A DNA stretch of 64,000 nucleotides from Streptomyces cinnabarinus (GCF_027270315.1 NZ_CP114413.1:4712001-4776000), one strand, 5' to 3'; counted from the first letter of the stretch, positions 34,951 to 43,365 are shown. The notes: generated by a model from the sequence alone, not told the origin. Translations and numbers: made by a program.

Positions 34951-34979
34951 ATTAAGCGGGCTCGGTAATCAGGCTTAAT
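34951..34979. promoter_or_regulatory. Perfect inverted repeat in the XRE-TPR/peptide intergenic region
   Basis: ATTAAGC (34951-34957) and GCTTAAT (34973-34979), 15-nt spacer, in an AT-rich stretch unusual for this genome. A possible -35 TTGACG (34939-34944) precedes it, and a near-palindrome GGTTTAACC follows (34984-34992). Likely binding site of the adjacent HTH regulator. Confidence 0.5.
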
Positions 34980-35040
34980 TCCCGGTTTAACCTAGGGGCT
35001 GTCGGAGTCGAACGGCAAGAGGCACTTGGGGAGTTGGGCC

Positions 35041-36384
35041 ATGTCGGAGCGCGACGATCCGTTGACCATCGGTCGCCGGGTGCAACAGTGGCGGGCCGAG
35101 CGCGGGCTCACGCAGAAACAGCTGGCCGAGCCCGCGTACACGCCCGCCTACATCTCCACCCTGGAGGCGGGCCGGGCGCGGGCCTCCGACGAGGCGCTGA
35201 AGCACATCGCCGAACGGCTCGGCGTGGCGTTCGACGAGCTGATCACGGGGCGGTCGGCACGGCTCGCCACCGAGCTGCGGCTGCAACTCACCGGCGCGCA
35301 GCGCACTTTGGCCACCGGTGCCACCGAGGCCGCCGCCGAGTCGTTCGCGGCGATCCTCGCGGAGGCGCAGCCGCAGGGGCTCGTCGAGGAGCGGGTGGCG
35401 GCGCTGCTCGGGCTCGGGGAGTGCGGGCTCGACACCGGGGATCTGGACACCGCTCGGCAGCGGTTCGAGCAGGCCGAGGAGGCGCTGGCCGGGGCTCCCC
35501 TGACCGCCCGGGTCCCGGCCCTGCGCGGACGTGCCACCGCGCACTACCTCGCCGGTGAACTCCGGTACGCCGTCTACCTGCTGGAGTCCACCCTCGACGA
35601 GCTGAACCGGGGCGGACTGCACGACCCGGACGCACTGCTCCTGCTGTACGCCAGTGTCATCGGCCCGTACATGGACATGGGCGCCCACGCCCGCGCCGCG
35701 CAGGCCGCCGAACTGGCCCTCGCCCTCGCGCCGCAGGCCGGGGACCCGGCGCTGGTCGCCCGGATGCACCGGTCCGTCGCGCGGACGCTGCTGGCGGAGG
35801 GGCGGATCGCGGAGGCGGACGCCTCGCTGGCGAAGGCGGCGGAGCTGTACCGGGGCCTGCAGATCCGTACCGAACTGGCCCACTGCCACTGGATGCGCGG
35901 GTACGTCTGCGCGCAGAACGGCGAGCTGGACCGCGCCGAGGGGGAGTTGCGGGAGGCGCGGGCCATGCTGTCGGCCAAGCGGGCCGCCCTCTACACCAGC
36001 CAGGTCGCGGTGGAGCTGGCCGACGTACTGCACCGGCGCGGCAAGTCCGAGGAGGCCGCCGCGCTCCTCCAGGAGGTGCTGACCGACCTCAGTTCCGAAC
36101 GCGGCGCCCTGCACTCCGCCGCCGCCCACCGGCTGCTCGGCATCATCGCCGAGGACACCCGCGACACCGAGGCCGCCGAGGAGCACTACGTCCGTGCGCT
36201 GAGCCTGCTGGAGCGGGCCGGGGCGGCCGGTGACCTGGCCGATCTGTGCCGGCTGCTGGGCGATCTGCTGCGGCGTACCGGCCGGGTGGAGGCGGCCCTG
36301 GACGCGTACCGGACGGGGCTCGGCCACCGTACGGCCCCCGGCACCACCACGCTCGGCCCCGCACCCGCGCAGCCCCCTCTGTGA
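35041..36384 (+). CDS. XRE-family HTH regulator with TPR domain
   Basis: 447 aa. HTH_3 domain at about 8-65 (IGRRVQQWRAERGLTQKQLA, PAYISTLEAGRARAS) followed by a long helical TPR array (about 85-430; e.g. LLGLGECGLDTGDLDTARQRF, YLAGELRYAVYLLESTLDEL, SAAAHRLLGIIAEDTRD). This HTH-plus-TPR layout is shared with RRNPP-type peptide-sensing regulators, though many streptomycete members have no known ligand. ATG at 35041 has GGGGAG 8 nt upstream; a TTG five codons earlier was not used. It faces a candidate secreted peptide gene. Confidence 0.88.
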   Translation: MSERDDPLTIGRRVQQWRAERGLTQKQLAEPAYTPAYISTLEAGRARASDEALKHIAERLGVAFDELITGRSARLATELRLQLTGAQRTLATGATEAAAESFAAILAEAQPQGLVEERVAALLGLGECGLDTGDLDTARQRFEQAEEALAGAPLTARVPALRGRATAHYLAGELRYAVYLLESTLDELNRGGLHDPDALLLLYASVIGPYMDMGAHARAAQAAELALALAPQAGDPALVARMHRSVARTLLAEGRIAEADASLAKAAELYRGLQIRTELAHCHWMRGYVCAQNGELDRAEGELREARAMLSAKRAALYTSQVAVELADVLHRRGKSEEAAALLQEVLTDLSSERGALHSAAAHRLLGIIAEDTRDTEAAEEHYVRALSLLERAGAAGDLADLCRLLGDLLRRTGRVEAALDAYRTGLGHRTAPGTTTLGPAPAQPPL

Positions 36385-36462
36385 CCTCCGGCTTCCGGGG
36401 TTTCGGCACCGCGCCGCCGGGTAGTCGGGTGCCGCGCCCTCAGGTGCGAGGAGGCGGTGACT

Positions 36463-37152
36463 GTGCGGCCCTCGGACGGTGGGCCCGGTGAGATCCCACG
36501 GCGGCTGTGCGCGGTGGCGCTCGAGGTGCTGCCCGTGACCGGCGCCAGTGTCTCCCTGCACGACCACGACATGCCGGTGCGGCTGTGCGCGAGCGGCGCG
36601 CAGGCCGCGTATGTGACGGACATCCAGGCCACCCTGGGCGACGGGCCCTGCCAGAGCGCGGTGCGCAGCGGGCGGCCCGTGCTCGCCTGCGATCTGACGG
36701 CCGGGCGGGACGCGGAGCGCTGGCCGGTCTTCGCGGAGGAGGCCACGGGGGCGGGGGTGCGGGCGGCGTACTCGCTGCCGCTGGGGGATGAGACGGTGTG
36801 CGTGGGCACGTTCGACCTTTACCGCGACCGCCCCGGCGCGCTCACCGCCGGGCAGCTGCGCACCGCGCGGTCGCTGGCCGCGGCGGTGACGATGGCGCTG
36901 ATGGCGATGGCGCGGGACGCGGTGGACCGGGCCTCGGAGGGGGAGCTGGACCGTACCGACTGGCTGGACGGGCTGATCGACGGCCATGACGGCGTCTACC
37001 AGGCCATCGGCATGGTCATGGCGCAGCGGGGCGTCGGCGCGGCGGAGGCGCTGGCACTGCTGCGCGCCCGTGCCTTCGCCGACAGCCGCACGGTGACGGA
37101 GATGGCGCGGGCGGTGGTGGAGCACCGGCTGCGCTTCCCGCGGGACTACTGA
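36463..37152 (+). CDS. GAF and ANTAR domain protein
   Basis: 229 aa. GAF domain about 10-145 (VTGASVSLHDHDMPVRLCAS, LGDGPCQSAVRSGRPVLACDL) and an ANTAR RNA-binding domain about 165-227 (YQAIGMVMAQRGVGAAEALALLRARAFA). ANTAR proteins bind paired hexaloop RNA hairpins to prevent transcription termination; GAF would sense a small ligand. GTG at 36463 is preferred because GAGGAGG lies 8 nt upstream; GTG at 36457, two codons earlier, is only 2 nt from it. Begins 78 bp after the HTH-TPR gene on the same strand. No obvious target RNA recognised nearby. Confidence 0.88.
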   Translation: MRPSDGGPGEIPRRLCAVALEVLPVTGASVSLHDHDMPVRLCASGAQAAYVTDIQATLGDGPCQSAVRSGRPVLACDLTAGRDAERWPVFAEEATGAGVRAAYSLPLGDETVCVGTFDLYRDRPGALTAGQLRTARSLAAAVTMALMAMARDAVDRASEGELDRTDWLDGLIDGHDGVYQAIGMVMAQRGVGAAEALALLRARAFADSRTVTEMARAVVEHRLRFPRDY

Positions 37153-37391
37153 GGCGGAGCAGATCATTCCCTGTGTGGCGAAATAGTGATGGAGGCGTGA
37201 ACTCCGTATCTGTTCCCGCAGGTTGACAGGGGATCAAGGGCCACACCACCATGGGCCTCGCGCTGTGGCACATGTGACCAATGAGCCCAGTGCTTCTTCG
37301 ACCACCACCCCGGTACGGCACGGCCCGCCGTCGCTGCGCGCTGCCCGCCTGCCGTCACCCGGGTTCTGCTCACGTCAAGATGGGGAACCGC

Positions 37392-38315
37392 ATGTCCATA
37401 GCGAGACGTGTCATCGCGCGACGCCTCCTGGGGACGGGCGCCGCGTCGCTCGCCCTGTGCGCCGCCACTGTCGCCGCCGCGTCCGGCGCCCACGCCACCG
37501 GGACTCCGGGCGGCGACGGCTGGAAGTCGGGCGGCACGTACCAGCCGGGTACCGGCGCGGGTACCGAGACCGCCACCGACCGGTGCCAGTTCTCGCTGAA
37601 CGGCACGGACTTCTACGACTCCGTCAAAGTCGACGACCAGAGCCTGAAGCCGACCGGCGACGGCAAGGTGCACATCCAGGTCCGCGCCGCGGGCGACGCC
37701 ACCACCTGCACCGCCTCCCTCGCCTCCTACCTGGCCCACGGCTCGACCTTCGCCACCTCCGGCGAGCAGGTCTTCGTCGACTTCGACACGGTCACCGTGA
37801 AGCCGGGCGCCGCCGACTCCCTCGACATCGCGGTGCCGGACGCGGGCTGCTTCGCGCAGGTCGACCTCTACCGCGGTGCCGTGAAGTTCGACGGCAAGCT
37901 CGACGCGAACGACGGCTTCGTCCACGGCGACGTGCCCAAGGGCCCGGACCGTCCGGTCATCAAGGACAAGCTGATCGCGGCCTGGAACGGCGGCACCAAG
38001 GACTGCACGTCCGTCCCCGAGACGACGCCCCCGGCCACACCGACCGAGCCGGCGCCCTCGGAGCCCGAGGAGTCCACCCCGGCGTCCGAGCCTCCGGCGT
38101 CCGAGCCCCCGGCCTCGGAGACCCCGTCGGAGCCGACCCCGGCCGACTCCACCACCGCCCCGGCCCCCACCCCGAACGGCGGCGGCGGCGACCTCGCCGA
38201 GACCGGCGCCGACAGCAGCACCCTGCCGATCACCATCGGCGCGGCCGTGCTCCTGGCGGGCGGCGCGGGCATCGTGGTCGCGACGCGCAAGCGCCGCGCG
38301 TCGTCGCGGGCGTAG
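37392..38315 (+). CDS. Sortase-anchored cell-surface protein (LAETG)
   Basis: 307 aa. Signal peptide to about residue 35 (ASGAHA/TG), a globular region of about 170 residues with paired Cys (DRCQFSLNG, TTCTASLASYL, AGCFAQVDLYRG), a Pro/Glu/Ser/Thr spacer with SEPPA repeats, then the sorting signal LAETG, a hydrophobic helix and the basic end RKRRASSRA. LAETG points to class E sortase and aerial/vegetative wall display in Streptomyces. ATG at 37392 has GGGGA upstream; ATG at 37380 lacks a site. No sortase gene is adjacent. Function of the displayed domain unknown. Confidence 0.9.
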   Translation: MSIARRVIARRLLGTGAASLALCAATVAAASGAHATGTPGGDGWKSGGTYQPGTGAGTETATDRCQFSLNGTDFYDSVKVDDQSLKPTGDGKVHIQVRAAGDATTCTASLASYLAHGSTFATSGEQVFVDFDTVTVKPGAADSLDIAVPDAGCFAQVDLYRGAVKFDGKLDANDGFVHGDVPKGPDRPVIKDKLIAAWNGGTKDCTSVPETTPPATPTEPAPSEPEESTPASEPPASEPPASETPSEPTPADSTTAPAPTPNGGGGDLAETGADSSTLPITIGAAVLLAGGAGIVVATRKRRASSRA

Positions 38316-38322
38316 CGGTCCA

Positions 38323-38349
38323 GAGGGCGCCTAGGGCCTAGGCGCCCTC
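38323..38349. terminator. Bidirectional hairpin between wall protein and nucleoside hydrolase
   Basis: Perfect 12-bp arms GAGGGCGCCTAG (38323-38334) and CTAGGCGCCCTC (38338-38349) with a 3-nt loop. It overlaps the stop codon and last codons of the convergent nucleoside hydrolase gene. Confidence 0.8.
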
Positions 38350-39303
38350 AACCACCGACAGCCACAGCTTCACGTACCGGTCCACATCCACGTCCAACGC
38401 CACGTCCACCAACTGGAGTTCGCGCTCCCCGTGATGGATCTCCGCCTCGCCGGGGCGTGCGCGGCGGTCGACGATGGTCTGGCCGCGGGTGGGGCCGGGG
38501 GCGAGGGAGACCTCGACCGGGAGCAGGCCGGTGGTGATGCCGCCGGGGTCGACGACCGCGCACACCGCGCCCGCGTCGCCGAGCCCGCCGGCCGGGTCGT
38601 CGCCGTCGGGGTCGGGCGCCGAGGGCCGGTGGGCGAGGAGTTCACCGGCCAGCCGCAGCCGCGGTTCGGAACTCGCCCGCAGCCGCCGCACATCCGCGGC
38701 CGGGACCAGCACCCGCTGGAAGACGTCCAGGCCGTACATCGTGATCGGCACCCCGGCGGTGAGCAGGACCGCCGCGGCCTCCGGGTCGTGCCAGACGTTG
38801 AACTCCGCGACCGGCGTGGCGTTCCCGACCTCCACCGCCCCGCCCATGAACACGATCCGCTCGATGTTCCGGACCACCTCGGGGTGCGTGCGCAGCAGCA
38901 GGGCGATGTTCGTCAGCGGCGCGGTCGGGATGAGTGTGACCGGCCTGGGCGAGGCCAGGATCTCGCGGCGCAGCAGCGTCACCGCGTCCACGTCCACCGG
39001 GCGCCGGGCCGGCGCGGGCAGCCCCAGGTCGCCCATCCCGTCGGCGCCGTGGACATGGCTCGCGGTGCGCACCGGCTCGATCAGCGGCCGCTCGGCGCCC
39101 CGCGCGACCGGGATGTCCTTGGCCCCGGCCTGCTCCAGCACGGTGAGCGTGTTGCGGACGACGCCCTCGACATCGGTGTTCCCGGCCACGCAGGTCACCG
39201 CCCGCACATCGAGACCGGGATGCCGTACGGCGAACAGCAGGGCCAGGGCGTCGTCGACGCCGGTGTCGCAGTCGATGATCACCGGGATGGGCTGACCGTT
39301 CAC
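38338..39303 (-). CDS. Inosine/uridine-preferring-type nucleoside hydrolase
   Basis: 321 aa. Ca2+-dependent N-ribohydrolase that splits nucleosides into base and ribose for salvage. The metal motif DCDTGVDDA lies at residues 11-19; other family marks are VAGNTDVEGVVRNTL, LIPTAPLTNIALLLR, RIVFMGGAV and NVWHDPEAAAVLL. The C-terminal Asp of the metal site is likely in GDAGAVCAVVDPG. The specificity among nucleosides cannot be set from sequence. Single gene, with its stop embedded in the shared terminator. Confidence 0.93.
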   Translation of the reverse strand: MNGQPIPVIIDCDTGVDDALALLFAVRHPGLDVRAVTCVAGNTDVEGVVRNTLTVLEQAGAKDIPVARGAERPLIEPVRTASHVHGADGMGDLGLPAPARRPVDVDAVTLLRREILASPRPVTLIPTAPLTNIALLLRTHPEVVRNIERIVFMGGAVEVGNATPVAEFNVWHDPEAAAVLLTAGVPITMYGLDVFQRVLVPAADVRRLRASSEPRLRLAGELLAHRPSAPDPDGDDPAGGLGDAGAVCAVVDPGGITTGLLPVEVSLAPGPTRGQTIVDRRARPGEAEIHHGERELQLVDVALDVDVDRYVKLWLSVVEGA

Positions 39304-39340
39304 GGGGGCTCCCTCGTCGACGAGCGTCTTCCCACCGACC

Positions 39341-40555
39341 TTACGCAGCCGCCCACAGTTCGGCCCCGCGAGCCCGCACCCGCTCGCCGATCCGGTGCAG
39401 CAACTCGTCCACGGGCAGCGCCCCCGGCCGCCGCCCGTCCCTCAGCCGCAGGGCCGCCAGGTCGCCGTCCGCCTCCCGCTCCCCGATCACCGCCTGGTAC
39501 GGCACCAGCCGCGCCGCCCGGATCCGGGCACCCAGGGAGCCGTCGGCCGGAGCGGCCAGTTCGGCCCGGAGCCCGAGCGCGCAGGCCCGCCGTACGACCT
39601 CCGCGGCCTGTTCCACCTGGTCGTCGGCGACCGGCAGGACCATCAGCTGCACCGGGGCCAGCCAGGCCGGGAAGGCGCCGCCGTGGGTCTCGATGAGGTG
39701 GGCGACGGCCCGTTCCACACTGCCGATGACACTGCGGTGCACCATGACCGGCCGGTGTTTCGCGCCGTCGGGGCCGATGTAGTGCAGATCGAAGCGTTCG
39801 GGCTGGTGGAAGTCGATCTGGACGGTGGACAGGGTGGACTCACGGCCCGCGGGATCGGTGATCTGTACGTCGATCTTGGGGCCGTAGAAGGCGGCCTCGC
39901 CCTCGACCGCCTCGTACTCGACGCCCTCCAGCGCCTCCCGCAGCAGCGCGGTCGCCCGGCGCCACAGCTCCGGGTCGGCGACGTACTTGCCGCCCTCGCC
40001 GGGGAGGGAAAGCCGGTACCGGGCCGCTCGGATGCCGAGGTCGGCGTAGGCCCGCCCGATCAGCTCCAGGGCGGCGCGGGCCTCCTGGGCCGCCTGCTCC
40101 AGGGTGCAGAAGATGTGCGCGTCGTTGAGGCGGATCGCGCGGACCCTGGTCAGCCCGCCGAGCGCGCCCCACAGCTCGGAGCGGTACATGTCGCCCAACT
40201 CGGCCATGCGCAGGGGTAGTTCGCGGTAGCTGTGGGAGCGGGAGCGGTAGATGAGCGCGTGGTGCGGGCAGAGGCTGGGGCGCAGCACGACCTCCTCCGC
40301 GCCCACTGGCATCGGCGGGAACATGTCGTCGCTGTAATGGGACCAGTGCCCGGAGGTCTCGTACAGCTTCCGCTTCCCGAGCACCGGCGAGTACACGTGC
40401 CGGTACCCGGCCGCCCGCTCCATCCCCCGGATGTACTCCTCCAGTTCGTGCCGGACGACGGCGCCGTCCGGCAGCCAGTACGGCAGCCCCGCGCCCATCA
40501 GCGGATCGGTGTCGAACAGGCCCAGTTCCCGGCCGAGCCGGCGGTGGTCGTGCAT
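39341..40555 (-). CDS. thrS: Short threonine-tRNA ligase paralogue without TGS and editing domains
   Basis: 404 aa from the ATG at 40553-40555 (MHDHRRLGRELGLFDTDP; GGGAG 6 nt upstream). It holds only the class II catalytic core and the anticodon-binding domain; normal bacterial ThrRS has about 650 aa with N-terminal TGS and editing domains. Zinc ligands seem present (RPSLCPHHALIY, NDAHIFC, PVMVHRSVIGSVER), as does PKIDVQITDPAGRES. So it should charge tRNA-Thr but cannot clear Ser-tRNA itself. Probably a second copy, used under Thr-tRNA shortage or against a ThrRS inhibitor. Preceded by a Thr-codon leader peptide and a terminator-like hairpin. Confidence 0.93.
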   Translation of the reverse strand: MHDHRRLGRELGLFDTDPLMGAGLPYWLPDGAVVRHELEEYIRGMERAAGYRHVYSPVLGKRKLYETSGHWSHYSDDMFPPMPVGAEEVVLRPSLCPHHALIYRSRSHSYRELPLRMAELGDMYRSELWGALGGLTRVRAIRLNDAHIFCTLEQAAQEARAALELIGRAYADLGIRAARYRLSLPGEGGKYVADPELWRRATALLREALEGVEYEAVEGEAAFYGPKIDVQITDPAGRESTLSTVQIDFHQPERFDLHYIGPDGAKHRPVMVHRSVIGSVERAVAHLIETHGGAFPAWLAPVQLMVLPVADDQVEQAAEVVRRACALGLRAELAAPADGSLGARIRAARLVPYQAVIGEREADGDLAALRLRDGRRPGALPVDELLHRIGERVRARGAELWAAA

Positions 40556-40601
40556 CTCGTACTCCCAAGTCTGGAGGGCGAGCACCCGGGCCGCGCGAAA
40601 C

Positions 40602-40637
40602 GACGAAGCCCCGGGGCACTCGCCCCGGGGCTTCGTC
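40602..40637 (-). terminator. Attenuator hairpin in the thrS leader
   Basis: Perfect 15-bp arms GACGAAGCCCCGGGG (40602-40616) and CCCCGGGGCTTCGTC (40623-40637), 6-nt loop, followed on the minus strand by GTTT. It begins 12 nt after the leader peptide stop and lies 46 nt before the thrS ATG, so it can end transcription before the gene. Confidence 0.8.
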
Positions 40638-40649
40638 ACTGCTCAGGTG

Positions 40650-40706
40650 TCAGCGCGCCGGGACCGTGTCCGGCGTCGTCGTGCTCGACGGGAAGGCGCG
40701 CTTCAT
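40650..40706 (-). CDS. Threonine-rich leader peptide of thrS (transcription attenuation)
   Basis: 18 codons: MKRAFPSSTTTPDTVPAR then TGA. Thr codons (all ACG) occur three in a row (40674-40682) and once more (40665-40667). It sits directly before a 15-bp terminator and a threonyl-tRNA synthetase gene, the layout of ribosome-mediated attenuation. There is no Shine-Dalgarno sequence; a -10-like TACGGT lies 6 nt before the ATG, so the message is probably leaderless. The segment GTCCCGG (40658-40664) can pair with CCGGGGC in the terminator 5' arm (40622-40628), a possible antiterminator. Confidence 0.75.
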   Translation of the reverse strand: MKRAFPSSTTTPDTVPAR

Positions 40707-40712
40707 GGGGGG

Positions 40713-40742
40713 ACCGTAGCGAGGGATCGCGTGCGGGGCCAA
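40713..40742 (-). promoter_or_regulatory. Promoter of the thrS leader transcript
   Basis: On the minus strand: TTGGCC (40737-40742), 18-nt spacer, TACGGT (40713-40718), with the leader ATG starting 6 nt after the -10. This fits a leaderless start at or near the A of the ATG. Confidence 0.5.
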
Positions 40743-40845
40743 GGGGTTTTCCTCACCCGGACGGACCGGCGCACTGGTGGAGGGGCGTGCGGGGTGGTGC
40801 CTTGAAAGCACGCACGCCGATCTTGGAAGCCTCAGGAGGCCCCCG

Positions 40846-41631
40846 ATGCCCCGACCCCCGGCCCGTGTTCTCGCCGTCCCGGTTCTCGCGCTGGGCGTGC
40901 TGCTGACGGCGACCGCCTGTGGTGGCGCCGAGGGGCCGGACGCCGCCGGGCCGACGGCGTCCGGCTCGCCGAGCCCGGCCCGGAGCAGCGCCGCCCCCTC
41001 CCCGGCGTCCGCTCCCGCGCTCACCGAGGCGCAGGCACAGGCGGCGCTGATCACCGAGGCCGACCTCGGGGAGCCCTGGTCGGCGACCCAGGGCGCGGCG
41101 ACCTGGCGGGACGGCATGCTCAAGGCGAGCACCGAGCGGGCCGACTGCCGACGGCTGCTGGACACCCTGTACACCGAGGAGTTCTTCGGCCCGGACGCCC
41201 GCACGCGCGCGGTGACCGGCCTGGACGACGACTGGGACGGGGCGCAGATCCGCTACCAGGTCGTGGCGCATCCGCCGAAGGAGGCCGGCCGGACCCTGGA
41301 CTGGCTGAGGTCGCTGCCGAAGAAGTGCGGCGAGTTCACGGCGGTCACCGCGACCGGCGCGCGGGAGTACGCCGAGGTCACCGAGACGGAGCTGCCGGAG
41401 AAGGCCGGGGACGCCCGCCAGGGCCTGCGCGTCACCCTCACCGCGCCGACCGACGACGGCGACGCGACCACCCTCACGCTGGACCTCGCCGCGGTCCGGG
41501 TGGGCGACGACGCCATCGTCCTCACCAACGGCGGCCTCGGCGACGTCCCCGCCGAAGCGACCTGGGCGGCCACCGAGATCGGCGCCCGGCGCCTGGCGGA
41601 GGTACGCAAGCAGGGGCGGGCCCAGGTCTGA
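40846..41631 (+). CDS. Secreted lipoprotein of unknown function
   Basis: 261 aa. Lipoprotein signal LAVPVLALGVLLTATAC with lipidated Cys at about residue 25, then a Ser/Pro/Ala-rich tether (about 28-57), then a soluble domain with LTEAQAQAALITEADLGEPW at its start, a pattern of the streptomycete PknH-sensor-like/lipoprotein group, and paired Cys (ADCRRLL, KKCGEFTAV). Strong ribosome site CAGGAGG before the ATG at 40846. Divergent from the thrS leader; no functional link is evident. Confidence 0.82.
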   Translation: MPRPPARVLAVPVLALGVLLTATACGGAEGPDAAGPTASGSPSPARSSAAPSPASAPALTEAQAQAALITEADLGEPWSATQGAATWRDGMLKASTERADCRRLLDTLYTEEFFGPDARTRAVTGLDDDWDGAQIRYQVVAHPPKEAGRTLDWLRSLPKKCGEFTAVTATGAREYAEVTETELPEKAGDARQGLRVTLTAPTDDGDATTLTLDLAAVRVGDDAIVLTNGGLGDVPAEATWAATEIGARRLAEVRKQGRAQV

Positions 41632-41700
41632 GATTCCCGGGTTGAGGACGGGGCAGCGGTGGCAGGGATTGCTCCAGAACCCTCTCGCAGAGGAGACCGC

Positions 41701-43365
41701 GTGACCGCTCGCCCCACCGCGCCCGATCTCTCCCTCAAGGACCCGAACTGGTGGCGGCAGGCCGTCGTCTACCAGGTGTATCCGCGCAGCTTCGGCGACG
41801 CGGACGGCGACGGGCTCGGCGACATCCGGGGGATCACCGAACGGCTCACCCATCTCGCCGGGCTCGGCGTGGACGCCCTGTGGCTCAGCCCCTTCTACCC
41901 CTCCGAACTCGCCGATGGCGGATACGACGTCGCCGACCACCGCGACGTCGACCCGCGCCTGGGCACCCTCGACGACTTCGACGCCATGGTCGAGGAGGCC
42001 CATCGCCTCGGGCTGAAGATCATGGTCGACATCGTGCCCAACCACACCTCCCACCGGCACAGCTGGTTCCGGGAGGCGCTCGCGGCCGGTCCGGGCTCCG
42101 CCGCGCGGGAGCGGTACGTGTTCCGGGACGGACGCGGGGCGCACGGTGAACTCCCGCCCACCGACTGGCAGTCCGTCTTCGGCGGCAGCGCCTGGCGCCG
42201 GGTCCCGGACGGGCAGTGGTACCTGCATCTGTTCGCCCCCGAGCAGCCCGACCTGAACTGGTCCCACCCCGAGGTCCGCGCCGACTTCCGCACCACCCTG
42301 CGCTTCTGGGCCGACCGGGGCGTCGACGGCTTCCGGGTCGACGTCGCCCACGCCCTGGCCAAGGACCTCACCGAGCCGCTGCGCGACCTGGGCACCCCGG
42401 CGCTCAGCGGCGACGAGGCCCTCGCCGCCATACCCCCGGGCAGCCACCCCCTCTACGACCGCGACGAGGTCCACGAGATCTACCGCGACTGGCGCACGAT
42501 CCTCGACGCCTACTCCCCGCCCCGCATGGCCGTCGCCGAAGCCTGGGTCCCGGGCTCCCGCCGGGTGCTGTACGCCCGCCCGGAGGAACTCGGCCAGGCC
42601 TTCAACTTCGAGTACCTGCAAACCTCCTGGAACGCCGGCCGGCTCCGGCGGATCATCGGCGACTCGCTCGCCGACGCCCATGCCGCCGGCGCCTCCGCCA
42701 CCTGGGTGCTCTCCAACCACGACGTCGTCCGGCACGCCTCCCGGCTGACGCTGCCCCCGGGCACGGAGGAGAACGCCTGGCTGCTGTCCGGCGGCCGCGC
42801 CCCCGAGGTGGACCGGGCGGCCGGACTGCGCCGGGCCCGCGCCGCCACCCTGCTGATGCTGGCGCTGCCCGGCTCTTCCTACCTCTACCAGGGCGAGGAA
42901 CTCGGCCTGCCCGAGGTCGCCGACCTGCCCGTGGAGGTGCTCCAGGACCCGATCTGGGAGCAGACCGGCCATGTCCGCAAGGGCCGCGACGGCTGCCGGG
43001 TGCCGCTGCCCTGGACGGTCGACGGACCCTCGCACGGCTTCGGCGCGGGCGGCGCCTGGCTGCCGCAGCCGGAGTGGTTCGGGGCGTACTCCGTCGAGGC
43101 GCAGGAGGGGGTTGAGGAGTCCACCCTGGAGCTGTACCGGCGCGCCCTGCGACTGCGGCGCAAGCTGCTGGCGGGGGAGACCCTCACCTGGGCCGAGGAG
43201 ACCCCGGACGGTGTCCTCGGGTTCGCCCGGTCCGACGGATGGCGCTGCGTCGCCAACCTGTCCGGCGCGCCCGTACCGCTGCCGCCCGGCGAAGTCGTCG
43301 TCAGCAGCGCGCCGTTGGAGCCGGACGGACGGCTGGGCGCCGATACGACGGTGTGGCTGACGTAG
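41701..43365 (+). CDS. GH13 family alpha-glucosidase-type enzyme
   Basis: 554 aa, no signal peptide, so intracellular. (beta/alpha)8 GH13 enzyme acting on alpha-glucosides such as malto-oligosaccharides or isomaltose. Conserved regions: DIVPNHTS (110-117), GFRVDVAHAL (nucleophile Asp214), VAEAW (acid/base Glu280) and SNHDVVRH (Asp341). The YPRSFGDADGDGLGDIRGI opening is usual for the oligo-1,6-glucosidase/alpha-glucosidase group. GTG start at 41701 follows AGAGGAGACC. No sugar ABC transporter or LacI regulator is adjacent, so it seems free-standing. Confidence 0.92.
   Translation: MTARPTAPDLSLKDPNWWRQAVVYQVYPRSFGDADGDGLGDIRGITERLTHLAGLGVDALWLSPFYPSELADGGYDVADHRDVDPRLGTLDDFDAMVEEAHRLGLKIMVDIVPNHTSHRHSWFREALAAGPGSAARERYVFRDGRGAHGELPPTDWQSVFGGSAWRRVPDGQWYLHLFAPEQPDLNWSHPEVRADFRTTLRFWADRGVDGFRVDVAHALAKDLTEPLRDLGTPALSGDEALAAIPPGSHPLYDRDEVHEIYRDWRTILDAYSPPRMAVAEAWVPGSRRVLYARPEELGQAFNFEYLQTSWNAGRLRRIIGDSLADAHAAGASATWVLSNHDVVRHASRLTLPPGTEENAWLLSGGRAPEVDRAAGLRRARAATLLMLALPGSSYLYQGEELGLPEVADLPVEVLQDPIWEQTGHVRKGRDGCRVPLPWTVDGPSHGFGAGGAWLPQPEWFGAYSVEAQEGVEESTLELYRRALRLRRKLLAGETLTWAEETPDGVLGFARSDGWRCVANLSGAPVPLPPGEVVVSSAPLEPDGRLGADTTVWLT

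Noticed and set aside
40556..40740. T-box riboswitch before thrS
   Set aside because: No T-box consensus or specifier-loop architecture seen; the Thr-codon leader peptide explains the region better.
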